Assembly: GCF_011075055.1 (NCBI RefSeq)
Contig: NW_025401193.1
Location: 1 to 64,000, forward strand
Direction: 5' to 3'
Length of the DNA stretch: 64,000 nucleotides
Origin: Mangifera indica
Lineage: Eukaryota; Streptophyta; Magnoliopsida; Sapindales; Anacardiaceae
Below, one piece after another: positions 24,801 to 37,740 of this stretch. Position 1 is the first letter of the stretch. Each line of letters opens with the position of its first letter. The translations under genes and the position numbers were made by a program. The notes under the pieces are model-generated. The model made no database searches and was not told the DNA's origin. It was given only the letters and a program-made list of their open reading frames with translations.

Positions 24801-27800
24801 ACCCAAACACCAGCCTCTACAAAAGCGACAGGTATCTTGAGGATCCATGATGGAAGAGCATACGCCCATGAAGGATAGAATCGCAGATCCCTTTGCTTGT
24901 AGAAAACAGGAAGCTTCACTATGGTCATAGAAATCTCCGACATTCCATTGAACATAATCATCATAGCCGTGAAGAAACAGGCACCAGTGTAGATCATTCC
25001 ATCTGTATATGAATCTCTGTGCATCTTGGTTCGGAAGAACAGTGTCATAGCAACAAATGCCATTACCACAAGCTAGGTGCAGGGGAAAAAATCTGTGTTA
25101 ATGATTGTCAATTGAATAAATGACTAAAATGGAAAATCAAATAGTAACACCCACTTGGCCAAGCTTGAAGTAGTAAACAAATGAGTTCCTCTTCATCAAC
25201 AAATATTCTCTAGAGATGCAAGCTTTCAACAATTCCTTCTTGTTGACACCATATGTCTTGGTTGTCAAAGCTGCAGGGTGGCTTTTCGTCTTATCAAATG
25301 GTGTTCCAAGCTCATCACCAAGTTTTCGACCCACATGGAAAGATTGATATGCATCAGAAAATTCCTTCACTGTTATGAACCTGTATGGCTCTTCTTTGTT
25401 AAACCAATACTGCTGCTGATCTTTCCTTGATGTCACCTGAAACATTTTAAATATTAATGAAAAATTCAACATGACACTAAGCCCTTAAAGAGCCTCCGTT
25501 AGCACATACTTCTTGCAAGAAGTCAGCCACGCCTTTCCTTTCTGGACATTTGAACCCCGTGGATTCGAAAAACTCCAGAACATGTTCACGAGGACCCTGG
25601 TAGACAATTTGCCCTTCAGATAGAAGGATAATGTCATCGAAGAGATCATATGTCTCTGGTGCTGGCTGAAGGAGAGAGATCAGAGCGGTTCCATCCATGA
25701 TGTGAATGGTTTGCCTTATACAATTCACAATTTGGAAAGTTGTTGAACTGTCCAAGCCAGTAGATATCTCATCCATGAACAGTGCATTCGCCGGCCCAAC
25801 AAGCATTTCACCTGAAGTAATCCGCTTTAGAAAATGTTAATGTGCTTCTGTGTGTACAACTTAAATGAATTAAGGAAGTTTAGTAATTAACCAGTTGTAA
25901 CTCTCTTCTTTTGTCCTCCCGAGATACCTCTAAACATTTCATCCCCTACCAAGGTATCAGCACAGACTTCCAGTCCTAAAATCTGTAAATTTAAGAGGGA
26001 AATAAATTATCATCTCTGATTGATAATGGTTCCATAGGTTAAATTGCTTTGATCATGATGTTAATTACCTTCAGAATATAATCAGTGACCACGCTGGCTT
26101 CTTCCCCAGCGGTTGCTGCTGCCTGTGACAGTAGAATTGACCGAGAAATATAAGAAACTCAATCGCCTTGAGTGCAACAAACTGAGCACAATATATATAG
26201 ACTAATCCAGAGAATGATTTGATCATTATATTTCATCACTGTTTCATTGTAATGCAATACGATAAATGCTACACATCTGGCAAAAATATCAGCTTCTGTC
26301 ACCTTCATGTAGACATCAATATCAGGGTCAGGCTTAATATTGGCTGCTTTTTCTCTTCTTGACAACTCGGACAACATCTCTTCATTTTCACAAAAAGGGC
26401 AATCAGTTAAGCTAAAATTAATTAAAAGCCACCAAAATTGGGAAGAAGACATCAATCCATCAACTAACCGTAACGGGTTCCCACCCCCTGGCATCTTGCA
26501 GAGAAGGCCAAGGTTTCCCTCACAGTCATTTCTCCTATATGCACATCATTTTGACCAATGTAAGCAGCAGTTCTCTGGGGTACAAACTCATGCATCTCGT
26601 GCCCATTATAAGTCACCCTACCAGAACTCTGAAGAAGATAATTCACCTCTCAAATTAAAAATATTAACCAAAATAATCAACATCTGCTAAAGAATGCAAG
26701 CTTTAATTACTATAATTATTCACCTGTAGACTGGAATCAAGCTTCCCAGCCAAAGCTAACAGTAGGGTTGTCTTTCCAGAGGCTGGAGGGCCCAAAAGCA
26801 ATGTCATTCTGCAACAATTGAGAAATGAATAATCCCCATATATTCAAAATCTGCATTCGAGAAAGATAATTTAACTGTAATTTAGTTCTCAGAACTCACC
26901 TTCCTGGCCTGATGATCCCACTGACATCTTGAAGAATTTGCAAATGTTTCTTTCCATTTTTGAGAATTTTTGCAAAAGTCAAGAAACCCTTTAAACCAAA
27001 TTCACAAACAGAAGTAACATGTTGGTTAAAACTTAAACCAGAAATTAAAAAACAACATAATTAAATTCAATATTAATAATACCTCAATTATGTTATGAAA
27101 GAAGTTAATGAATGAAGGCAAAGCTCTACTTCCCACATATGTTTGTCCCTCCACGTTCACATGCTCAAATCTTACCTCAATTTTCGGAAGCTCAATTCCA
27201 ACTCTGATTACGAAAGTCATAACAACCAGAATTAATAGAGCTATTGACAGGACCGTCCCGAACTCCCTTATCCTATAACATCTGAGCACTCTTATGGTCC
27301 TCAAGAGACCAAGATGCATCCTATAAAATTTTTTAGAAACTTCTATAACAATACTTAGTTTTACAACAAAACAGTTTTGTAGGAGGAATTTCGGTTCTGA
27401 GTCCGGTAAGAATGCTCAGATGTTATAGAATAAGGGAGGTTGGGATGGATCGTAAAGGAAACTCACAAAGAAATGGAACTACGAAAGAAGAAGAAAATTT
27501 TACTTATCGATGCGGTTCTTGAGCTTCAAGAGGAACTGCTCATTATCAGTTTCAGCAATCTTCACCAACCGTTCAATCAACTGCTGCTTGTCATGAAATC
27601 CAAGACTGTGTATATCAATTTCACTAGGAACACCTCCTGCGGTTCTCAATATCCCTTTTCTCAGGCGATCAAAAGTTGGCAATTTCTCTAATGCAGCCCA
27701 TTTTAAGGCCTCTTCATCGTCTTCTCCTCTTGAAGACCTCGAGAAAACGTCCATGGTGTTGCCGCCTCTCCAGAAGGAATTACTTCCTCCCGCACGTAAA

Positions 27801-27835
27801 CTACTACCCGCTCCGTAAATATCTCCTCTATCCAT
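21213..27835 (-). CDS. PDR1-like: PDR-B: full-size ABCG/PDR transporter, 24 exons
   Basis: Predicted 1431-residue ABCG exporter, intact. Exons: 27835-27504, 27203-27083, 26988-26900, 26808-26724, 26628-26469, 26379-26303, 26122-26069, 25982-25892, 25811-25510, 25436-25155, 25072-24756, 24678-24518, 24433-24330, 24248-24089, 24010-23912, 23814-23708, 23608-23276, 23192-22902, 22827-22744, 22642-22509, 22426-22199, 22093-21922, 21805-21551, 21470-21213. Walker [10 protein letters not shown] near 187-195, ISGGQKKR near 326-333, ALFMDE near 346-351; NBD2 GVSGAGKTT near 879-887, then [14 protein letters not shown] and [11 protein letters not shown]. Exon 15 is 99 bases against 123 in the other copies, removing eight residues of the central linker (the GGAIQL stretch). 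Exon 23 ends Arg-Pro where the other copies end Arg-Thr. Intron 22 carries a long AT microsatellite. The start at 27835 matches the homologous MD.GDIY start of C and D; the frame stays open upstream but has no in-frame ATG there. Confidence 0.96.
21845..21887. repeat. (AT)n microsatellite in PDR-B intron 22
   Basis: A 43-base uninterrupted AT run inside the intron between exons 22 and 23 of PDR-B. The homologous introns of PDR-C and PDR-D have no such run, so it arose or expanded in this copy. Likely length-polymorphic. Confidence 0.95.
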
Positions 27836-27850
27836 TGCTGAAGCTCCAAA

Positions 27851-27994
27851 CCCACCAAAATGTTCAACTTCAAGAAGAAAAGTTATCAAAGAACCGAAGA
27901 GGGGAGCTGTTTGAAAAATCTCCCAACCCACCAGGATGTTCAACTTCAAGAAGAAAAGTTATCGAACAACCGAAGAGGGGAGCTGCTTGAAAAA
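27851..27994 (-). repeat. 76-bp tandem duplication in the PDR-B 5' leader
   Basis: Two imperfect units with a 76-base period, the first from 27851 and the second from 27927. Both contain tgttcaacttcaagaagaaa and gaagaggggagctg. They lie between the putative TATA box and the start codon, so both are expected in the 5' UTR. PDR-C and PDR-D have no such duplication. Confidence 0.9.
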
Positions 27995-27997
27995 CAT
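27959..27997 (-). other. Upstream ORF in the PDR-B leader, 12 codons
   Basis: The first ATG after the putative TATA box opens a 12-codon frame (MFFKQLPSSVVR) that stops at 27959-27961, 123 bases before the main ATG. A homologous upstream ATG exists in PDR-C, with a related start (MFCKEQPTSVLR...). It may reduce translation of the main frame. Transcription start is not mapped, so this is inference from sequence. Confidence 0.5.
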
Positions 27998-28009
27998 TAC
28001 AGTGCAAAA

Positions 28010-28174
28010 ATCTTTATAGCGCATGCAACGTTTTTGTGACGATCTCTTTATAAAGTACCATTATTTATTGTTCATCGTTTAAAGTGAGATTTTAATTAAT
28101 AAATTAAAGATGTAAATGAACAGTGGAGCGCAGTGATAATAATTACGAACCTCCATGGCCTGCATGGCTGGCTG
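28010..28174 (-). promoter_or_regulatory. PDR-B core promoter block with TATA candidate
   Basis: Palindromic TTTATAAA at 28047-28054 sits about 212 bases upstream of the ATG, with a second TATA-like ctataaag (minus strand) near 28010-28017. The surrounding block (gcatgcaacgtttttgtga...gatctctttataaagta) is conserved in PDR-C and, with changes, in PDR-D. It includes a TGACG word (28037-28041; as-1-like) and a CATGCA/RY-like word. Homology continues to the ccatggcctg...ctgac segment ending near 28175. Confidence 0.55.
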
Positions 28175-29984
28175 ACAAAAAGTTTTGTTTTTGTTAAAAA
28201 TTTTAAATTTTACAAGTATTAAAAAAACTTAAAAACTCTCTTTGGCCCATAATATTCGACTTTTCTTTTGCTTCCCTAAGTTTGTGATTCAAGATTTAGA
28301 TCATCGAATCCCCTTCCCTTGTAAAACATTTTATTATTAAACCTTTTACTTAAGTGGTATAATTGGTTATGCAATCACTCATTAAATTTGAAGTTTCACT
28401 TTTTTAATGTGATTGATTTAACATTAATATGACAGTTTAATTTAAATAATTTTTTTTTTTATTTTTTAGAAAAAATAAAAATCTCTCCCTTCGTTTAAAC
28501 ATATGGAAATATGTTTAGCACTTTGTAGATTTTATTCCAAGTTTATGTGGTTGTGAAAATGGAGATTTCGAGAGATGTGGTATGACATTCACCAAATTGT
28601 ATTATATCTAATTTGAGTAAGAAGCTGATTTAATACAAAGATGGAATTAAAATAATGTTAAATGTAATCAAAAAATTAGGGACAAAAAGATTCTCCTATA
28701 ATTACAGATGGTATCAGAGAAAAGATCTTGCTTTATATTTTCATTCCAGCAGGGGATATCAATTCTCATTCCCATTATAGGGATGACAGTGATTCTTTAT
28801 CGTCTCTTCGTAAAGAAAAATCTTCTTCTCGTACCCCTAAATACAATATAAATATCTCAGATATTAAAATTAACTAAAATTAGAATGAACCCACTATTTT
28901 AAATGTCACAAATATCATATATTAACTATCTTGATATGCATAATAAAAATATTAATAAATTTAAAAAATATAAATAATCTAAAACTATAATGATATGTTA
29001 GTATTTTAAGTAAAAATATTAATATAAATAGACGGGAAAGAAGATGGGGATGGAGATAGGGACAAGGATAGGGGTTGAGCGGGGTGAGGAGGTGATACAT
29101 GTATATTTATCCCCGATTACTGAGATATTTTTCATCTTTGTCTTCGTTTCTATCGAAGAATTCTTTTCTCATTACGATCGAAAATTCTAAATTCGAACCA
29201 AAATTGTCATCTCTAATAATAATCCCTTATCAATACTTTGGATCTCAAGTATTGTGATATTACCTGCAAATGAAAAGTAATTAAAATTAAAATCTCTTCT
29301 CCATTAGTTCTTGAACCCGAGAGTGTTGAATTCAAATAGGTAATTCTAGTCTCATTTAATTATTTAATTTGTTCATTATCCTTTATACGTAAATGAATTC
29401 TTTCCCCAGGTGCTCAAAGTTATACTTGCTAGAATAATTTTCCACGTTTAAAATGTATTACAGCAAGATACATTTGTCATTATTTCTAGAAAAACACCAT
29501 ATATATACATAGTAATATTATATGTATATATTTTAAGTATTTAAAATAAATACACAAATGATATATCATCATATAATTAAGTATTATTTTATTTTTAATT
29601 TAATATTATCAAATTTTATAATAATATATCATTTATATATCTATTTTATGTTTTCAAAATGTGTTATAGTTTATATTTAAATTCAGTGGCTTTCGTAATA
29701 TTGAAATCGTTTGTGTCTCTCAATTGCAAAGTCGTAAAAGAAAAGGCTGCCACAACACAATTGGTGCAATAAATGCGTCCTTATCACTTACTTTAATTAT
29801 CGTATATAACATAATAATATTTACATTGTCAATTAAATTATTAATAAACCCTTTTAATTTTTTCATTAATAATGCAACATCTCTTCAATCCATTCGATTC
29901 ATTTTTACAATAGACCTTGTTGATAATATCAAACTTTTTCTTATGAAATTATGGAAAACCTTAGATTAGTAGTTTTTGGTCAAA

Positions 29985-30615
29985 ATGTGAGTTAATATTA
30001 AGAGATCTCATATGGGAGAGATTAAACCCTGTAAATGTATTCACATTTACTCTGTTTTTTGGGCCTTTAAAACTAGCAAAACTGATAAATATTATAACTT
30101 TCATGAAAAAGATCTGATTCAGATTTCTATCATATTTTTTAAAATCTTAATTTACTTAATGTAATTTTTATAGATTTGATCATTGTGCTATGGATTTCTT
30201 GTCCAACTAATATGAACAGATCTCTCATAACAAAAAAAGAAGAAACTCTTTCTTGGAATTGAAATCTAGAAGAACTTAAAAAAAAAAAAAAAAACAGACG
30301 TATTCACATTAACCTTGTGAAACTCTTTCTTAAAATTTTTTTATTTTTTAAAAGATCTCACATGGAAGAAATTAAACCTTGCAGATGTATTCACATTAAC
30401 TCTTTTTTTGGTTCTTAAATGTTAGTAAAACTGATAAAAATACTAGAATTTTTAGAGAAAAAATATGGATTCGAAATTATATTACGTTTGTTAAACATTA
30501 ACTTACTTGATATAATGGTTATGAAATTAATCACTGTATTATAGATTTACTTTTTTAATTAATATGAATGAATTTCTGATTACAAAAATTAAAAAAAAAA
30601 ACTCTTTCTTTGAAC
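29985..30615. repeat. Diverged tandem repeat, unit about 350 bp
   Basis: Segments beginning aagagatctcatatgggagag (about 30000) and aaagatctcacatggaagaa (about 30351) are followed by the same order of words: attaaacc, gtattcacatt, actgataaa, and the aactctttctt end. The same sequence type recurs near 36470-36600, near 62110-62275, and as an 85-base insertion in intron 1 of PDR-D. Confidence 0.65.
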
Positions 30616-31500
30616 TGAATACTGATATGAAAATTTTCATATTGAAGTGAAACTTATATAGGGTTTATATCATGATATTAGTAAATATAATGTCGTATTA
30701 ATGGCATTCAACGTGATCTTACATACAGTTAATCTAGATTCTAGATGCATGCACAAAGTCAATCTCTTTGACTTCGACGTGATGTTCTAGAATGTCAAAT
30801 CTGAGTGGTAATCCTAACTGTAAGTATATGCTTTGAAATGTCAATTTTTGCATCAGAAAGAGAGAAAAAGGAAACCTTGTGTGCTGGCAATTCTTTCATC
30901 AATGAAGAAAAAGAGCAACAGTTTGTGGATACAGTTGGAAAATAATGCAACCTTTTGATAACCACGTACAAACCCTAAATCACTTCTCCCACAACAAATT
31001 CTGCCCCTTATATGCTTTCAAGAACATACATGTATATTATTAGATTTGAGTTTTGAAAGTTATTTAAGTATAAAATTTTTGATATCTCATATGTAAGGTA
31101 TGAGATTTGGATTTTCTTAACATCCGAAAGAATGATTTTCGAAAAGTTTGAGTTTCTAATGTGACATTTATATGATATTGAACTCTTTAATCTCAATAGT
31201 TAATTTTTACAGTGTGATTTTCTCAAAATTCATATCATTGTTATTAAAGTCACTATAATATTTTTCAGTTACAATCGTGTGACAAAAGCGGTGATATCCA
31301 TATTATAGTATTTGCCTGTCCTATGTTTTATAGCGATGTATTTATAAATATATTGTAATCAAGATATGCTTTCTTATTAACTGATGAGATAGGCCACGGC
31401 ACATGATTATTGGCGAAGCAAATGGGGAAAAAACTAGGGCTACCAGACGTTCTTTTGAAGCTACAGAAAGTAGCACATGAATGAAGGGTATACATAAAAA

Positions 31501-31670
31501 ATAGACAAGAAGAAAATTAAGGTGAAGGTTCTCTATTTCTGGTTTTTCTGGCCGTATCACTCCATTGATTATTAATAAAACCAAAAAGATAGACAGGAAG
31601 AAAATTAGGGCGAAGGTTCTCTATTTCTGGTTTTTCTAGCCGTATCACTCCATTGATTATTAATAAAACC
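31501..31670. repeat. 88-bp tandem duplication
   Basis: Two units of period 88 starting at 31501 and 31589. Each contains ttctctatttctggtttttc and cactccattgattattaat, and they differ at a handful of bases. No function is visible. Confidence 0.9.
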
Positions 31671-32266
31671 TTCTAACTTTTAAGTAGATGCAGATTATAC
31701 CTTATTAGTAATTCAACCACTATAAATCTCGGTGTCATTTTTAAAAAGTAATTTAAGTGATAAAAAAATAAAATTTTAAATATGATTATAAATTGATTAT
31801 GTCAATTCAACTTAAAAAAAACGATTTGATTTAAATGAGTTTTTTTTTTTTGTTATAAAAAAGAAAATTGGTGTTCAGCTTTAGTTTTTTTACTCATTCA
31901 AGACAATTCATTGGTTTGACTTGTGAGACCGAAACTGTTTTTTTTCAAATACAACTCAATTATCTTTTTCGCTTTAGGGTTTGTCACGTTGTGTGCAAAA
32001 TAGATGCTTACTATCTTTTTTCAAATACAACTCAATTATCTTTTTTCAAATCATAATTTATTTATTTAATCAATATTTTACAAATTTATTAAATATGTTG
32101 ATGATTTGTCACATAACATAGAACGTAAAGTGAGTAACTTTATTATATATAAACATTTAAATATTCCTGGTCTTCATATTTATATGCTTATCACATATGC
32201 AAGCATCCAAACAAATTATTTATACGCTTATACAGACTCTAATGTCGGTCTTCATATCTTTTATAA

Positions 32267-33041
32267 GGCCAAATGACTATTTCCCACCTAAAGTTTGGTG
32301 TAAATTTAATTTTTCATCTGATAACTATAAAAAATCTAAATACTCACTCGTTTATTAAATTTTATTGTTACTATTAAGGGTAAAACTATTATTTAATAAA
32401 AATATTTAAAAAAACTAAATATCTATCATATTTATACCCTAGGCTTAAAAACTAATGAATTCTCCCCACTCAAAGTTTGAAAAACTTCATTTTCCTTAGG
32501 ATTTTTCCAGCACACTACAGGTGGTTGGAGACGATAGCATTTTCTCCCCCTCTTGGCTTCTCTTTAGTTTTCAACCATTATTGGTCGACAAAGACAAATC
32601 GTTTGTCTTCCAATGAAGACATGATTCGACATAAATGACATGTCGTCATTGTCTCTCAGACAAAGATGAATAGTGTCTTCGTATGAAGACAAAGACACGC
32701 CTGTATCGATTGCTTTCATGAGTCGGTGATGGCTAAGAATAGAACATGAGGGAAAGAGAATGCAGTCATCGTTGCCATCAGACGTCGACAATGATGGTTG
32801 TAAAAACTCTAGGAGGAAATGTTTATTTTTCAAACTTTGGGTGGGGGTATTTGTTAACTTTTTAAACCCAGGAAGGAAATACAATAAATTTTTAGTTTTT
32901 AAAATATTTTTATTAAATAACAATTTCACCCCTAACAGTAACAATGAAATTTAACAGACAGGTGAATATTTAAATTTTTGATAATTAAAGGGTGAGAAGT
33001 GAGTTTTCACCAAACCTTGGGTGGGCAAGAGTCATTTGGCC
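32267..33041. mobile_element. MULE-type MITE copy 4, complete, 9-bp target duplication
   Basis: Starts ggccaaatgactatttccc and ends gcaagagtcatttggcc. The identical flanking 9-mers cttttataa lie at 32258-32266 and 33042-33050. Arms are inverted copies (left acctaaagtttggtg, right caccaaaccttgggtgg). The centre (about 32520-32810) is an insert not shared by the shorter copies and has many gaagac / gtcttc words. Non-coding. This is the best-preserved member for defining the family. Confidence 0.88.
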
Positions 33042-33050
33042 CTTTTATAA

Positions 33051-36000
33051 AAGAAAAAAAAAATTGAACTATTTTTTATTATGTGGTCAACACTAAAAGA
33101 TTAAATAAAAAAATATTATTTTACGGTAATTGGTGATGGTAAAGAAAATATAAATCCATCTAGAATGTCGTTAAAAAAAAATTTTATGCAAAGTGTTGAT
33201 TTTACAGTTTCATACATAATTGAAATGCTTTCCACTTTCACTCAACTTCTAGAAGTAGGGTTGGCTCCATCCTTTTCCTTTCATTAGGAAAGGAACTCAT
33301 TTGTAAGCAAGAAATTCATTTATGTGCAAGAAATGGTTTCAACTATGGAAAACGTTTCTGCAAAACATTTTTTAACAGTCATTTCAGCTAGGCAATAGTG
33401 GACCAAATTATGTTGAGTTTTTAATATAAAGTTGTGGACTGTAAATTAAAATAAAAAAGGTATTACTTTTGAAGTTTTGATACATCCCAAAGATTAAAAC
33501 GCAACTTGCTTTGATTCAGCCTTATCTTTTTTCTTCTGTCGTATTGATTATGTTTCAACCAGGGTCCTGCTTTGCATGTAAGAGATTTCATGTGATTCGG
33601 AGATCAATATTTTTATATATTTTTGTGAGCTTTGAAGGGTCTCATGGCTACTAAAGGCTAGTTTATTTTGATTGATTATAATATTGTCAAATAATTTTAA
33701 AAATATTTTTAGAGTTCACTCTTATAATAATTAATATAGAAAAATGAGATATAATCGCATTTCATTTCTTCATGATATGATCGTATGAATGGCACTCACC
33801 AATTGATCCGTTTCCCAAAAAAAAAGGTTAAATAAACTAAAATTGCTGGACCCAACATAGACTATTTCATTTCACGTGCTTTCACTATCGTATGAATATA
33901 AATCAATATTATCTATATATATTATTATATAATTAAATATTAATTTATTTTTAATTTAAATTATTTAATATATTACCTGTATACCTAAATTATATATAAA
34001 AAATATGTATATATAATTTTATTATTGTACAAACTATTATCCCATAATTCTTCGAAGATGTGTGGTGATATTCCTTTTCAGATAAATCACATTACAAAGA
34101 CTATTAATTATTATATGACACCAGTCAGTATAGATCAATCCAAATATAAGACTTTTTATATAGAAATAGTGGGAAGAGCCATGACATTACATTTCAATTC
34201 CATCTTATACCTTTAGGATGACTATCATTTGTTACTATTTTGAAAAACAAAATTTATTTAGATTTATTGGATTAGAACTTTATTATATTCAATATATAAA
34301 CACACATATAATTTTATCACTTGTTATATAAATTGAAGATCATATAAAGACTTAGAAATGGTAATTTTGGTGTACATATTGTACCTTAGCCAAAATTTAT
34401 TTAGAAATATCAATAGTGTAATGATTGACATAAACTTTCAAATAACATATCAAATCACTTTGATAACGTAATTTTATTCACAACATCTACGATACCTGAT
34501 TGCTTGCGGTGAATAGAACCCCAGTTAGGTTTACTTATCAATCAATGGAGTTAAAAAAGGTATATGAATATAATTTTATTTGGTTGTAATGAGAATGAGA
34601 ATGATGGGAAATATAATATGATTTTATTCAAGGTAGGATTTAGAATAAATTAAGATAGTTCATGTTATAGAATAGAAGGATCATCAGAATAATGGTACCG
34701 TACAATTGATCACCCTTTGTTGTTTCTTTTAGGGGTTTAAAAAGGTATTAATCTAAATGGGTAAAAAATTTGTGAACTAGAAAATAGAAAGGTGATGGGT
34801 CAACATGATCACATCTCTTGAAGAATTTTTCAAAATTAATCATGTAAAAATTTCTTACGTAATATTCTTCTTTTGACTAACCAACTTCATCATGATCACA
34901 AAAAAAAAAAAAAAATCATAAATATATCACTATAGAAAAGCAAATTGCTTTAAAATCCCTATAGTGGAAGTGTGACACAATCAAGCTTATACTCTTGGAG
35001 GACGTTGATGGAAAGCAACAGAATGTAGAGAATGGACAAAAGTTGAGGTTCATGAAAAGACTCAAGAAGTATAGACAAACTGTGGCTCAAAGAAAACCGG
35101 AAAACGACCTATGTGGCTCAATGATTTTGTTAGATAAAAAATATTTATTTCGTTAGGGATGAGAGTAAATATAATTTATGAGTTTTATCTCATTTTGTTT
35201 GAAATTATCATCTTTAGTTGTTACGGTGGGTTATCATGTTAGTAGAGTTATATATAACTTGTTTTCGTATTTTGTTTGACATGTAAGAAGAATACAGAAT
35301 ACTCTTGCTCTCTATATTCTCTCTTTTCTCTATGTTTCAATTCCTTTCTCTACTCCAATTTTCTTCTTAGTTTTTCTTTTTTAAGAGCTGGCACTCGCTC
35401 AAAGAGTGGATTCCTTTTGGTCATGCTGCATTCCTTGAAACCTCAAAATGATTGTATTAACGTGATATTCAACATACTAATCCTCTTATGTATAACAAAA
35501 ATTAGAGTATGTTTGAGGATTAAATTATGGTAATATGATACATAAATAACATGTAAATTTAACTTAAAATTCAGATCGAAGAAGTTTGATAAAATTGAAA
35601 AAGAGCTGAAAACTCTAACTGTAAAAGTGTGTTTAGTTTAAGTAACATTTTATTACTATAAATGAAATATTATCAGCAATATTGATTACCTAGAAAATTA
35701 CTTATATAAATTATTTCTATATTTGATAAATATTGATACGTATAAATAATTATTATCTTTAGTTAAATATAATAAAATAATACCAAAATTTATTTTTATT
35801 AAATGTTATTGGATATAATTATTTTAAAGTATTTTTCATATTATTTATTATATTAATTCAAAAGGTATTTTTTTCTTTAAAAAATAATAAATAATGATAG
35901 AATTATAATAAATTCAATCTGTAATCAGATTATTTTTTATATTTCTTGCTACATTATTATTGATAATAGAATATTATCGTATTACTAACAAACAAAACAA

Positions 36001-37069
36001 AATAATCTAAGTATTAAAAGATAGATTATGAAAATAATTTTTCATTTTCCTCCAACCAATCAGCCTCTAAGTGAGAAATAGACACAAGGGCCTCCCTTCA
36101 CTTATCTAAATGTAAAAACCCCTCCATGTATAGATGAAATTATAATTATAAAAAAAAAAGTCTATTTTACACTTACAATTAAAGGGGCAATTTTCAAATC
36201 CTTTCTTTGCAATCAGATGCTTGAGGCTTATGAGAATCTTAAAATACAGATTACCTAAAGTGTTGATTTCTGATATTAAACAAAGGAAGACGAATAATTA
36301 ATGACCTTAACTTAACTCTTCGTTTTTTAAGACCACCCAAAAAGTGTTCGAAATGTAAGAACTAGTCAACTGGGCATGTTTCTTTATTAACAAATTGTTA
36401 ATTGAGATAGATAAAGATGATGATTGTATATATAAAATAGGCTGTTCATTTTCCTACTCTTTTGTTATAATTTTATCATTGAAAAATTTACTCTTATTTG
36501 TAAAATTTTAACTTATTTAATATAATAATTATGAATTTAATTATTGATTCTGAATTTATCCGTTTAATCAACACAAATAGATCTTTGTTAAAAAAAAAAT
36601 CACCTCCTCCCTAAATTTATTTTTGACCCAATTTTAGTCATCATCCTATCTCTCACGGGTTAGACAAATGTCTCAGTATTTTTATGTAATGAATATTTTA
36701 TATAACTCATAATTTAATTTTCTAAGATCTTAACATATTCATTGTTCAAATTGGCTCCATCTAATCTTAACTCATTCATTTTCTAAGATTTATACAATAA
36801 ACTTAGAGTAATATTATGTATATTTACTTTAAATATATAAATTGGTATATACTTTTATATATCATCTGTGGTTAAGTATCACTGTATCATTAATTTAAAA
36901 TCATCTAATTGTATAATGACATATATAAAATATATACTTATTTGTGTATTTAAAATGAGTGCGTATAATTTTATTGATAAACGTATGACGTATTCATTTT
37001 CTAATTTGAAGTTCAATATATAGAGTTTAGCAGAGGATAATAATTTTTTCACTGCGTTTGCTCATATCA
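33051..37069. other. Gene-free interval between PDR-B upstream DNA and the PDR-C block
   Basis: No supportable gene. AT-rich MITE-like copies lie at about 33880-34030 and 36800-36985 (aaatcatctaattgtataatgac type). The region 35625-36070 resembles an inverted copy of the element at 14873-15365. About 36470-36600 carries the repeat type seen at 30 kb. An 85-codon frame at 35276-35533 is low-complexity and probably fortuitous. Confidence 0.45.
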
Positions 37070-37740
37070 AAGCCGATAAATTTAAATTATGCATGATACA
37101 ACTAAGTTTATACCTTCACTCCTTGAGACAACAATCTCACACATGGAAAAGACAGCCAAATTTATACAAATACAAACATATTCTCAATTTGATGAATCTA
37201 ATAATCAAACACTTTGCCAAATTTACTATCCAAGTCCTTCAAAATTTCTGAACACTTTTTGAAGGAGTCTTAGAGTTAATGGAAATGATGCCATTACAAG
37301 GAGCAAGTTTGTAGCTGAGAGCTTAAGAGGCCTAGAATGAAAGGGGACATGAATGGAACAGAATCCAAATTATGCTTGATGTAAAACAACTGACTAAAAA
37401 TACAAGAGATTGAGATTAGAGTGTTAAAATCTGGAGAAGAGAGAATGCGCTGCTCTTATTGCTAGAAAAACTGCCAGTGATTATGCTTTGTCTCCTAATG
37501 GAAAACGACATAGGAACATACAAACAGATTCAAGTATCACAGCTAGTCCCATCTGCATCAACTAGTCCAAGGCAACCAACCATGTAGAGTTTGTCCACTG
37601 GAACACTTCCAAAGTTCCTCAGCAGAAAAGGTCTTGTTGCTTATCCATGCAGCATTATGTCGATTTTCCAAAGGCTGGACAGCTCGATACACTGCAGCAA
37701 CCGTTGATGAGCAGGCATTCACCTTTCTGGACAAATTTTT

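Larger units (their letters stand above)
28176..32266. other. Gene-free interval with tandem duplications
   Basis: No supportable gene. It holds an AT-rich MITE-like copy at about 29500-29660, a diverged tandem pair of roughly 350 bases at about 29985-30615, an 88-bp tandem duplication at 31501-31670, and a direct repeat of tttcaaatacaactcaatta near 31940 and 32020. A 60-odd codon open frame at 31868-32056 spans this last repeat and looks fortuitous. Confidence 0.45.

Noticed and set aside
27836..27949. N-terminal extension of PDR-B by 38 residues
   Set aside because: The frame is open upstream, but the first codon would be TTG and there is no in-frame ATG above 27835. The conserved start in C and D is the MD.GDIY methionine.
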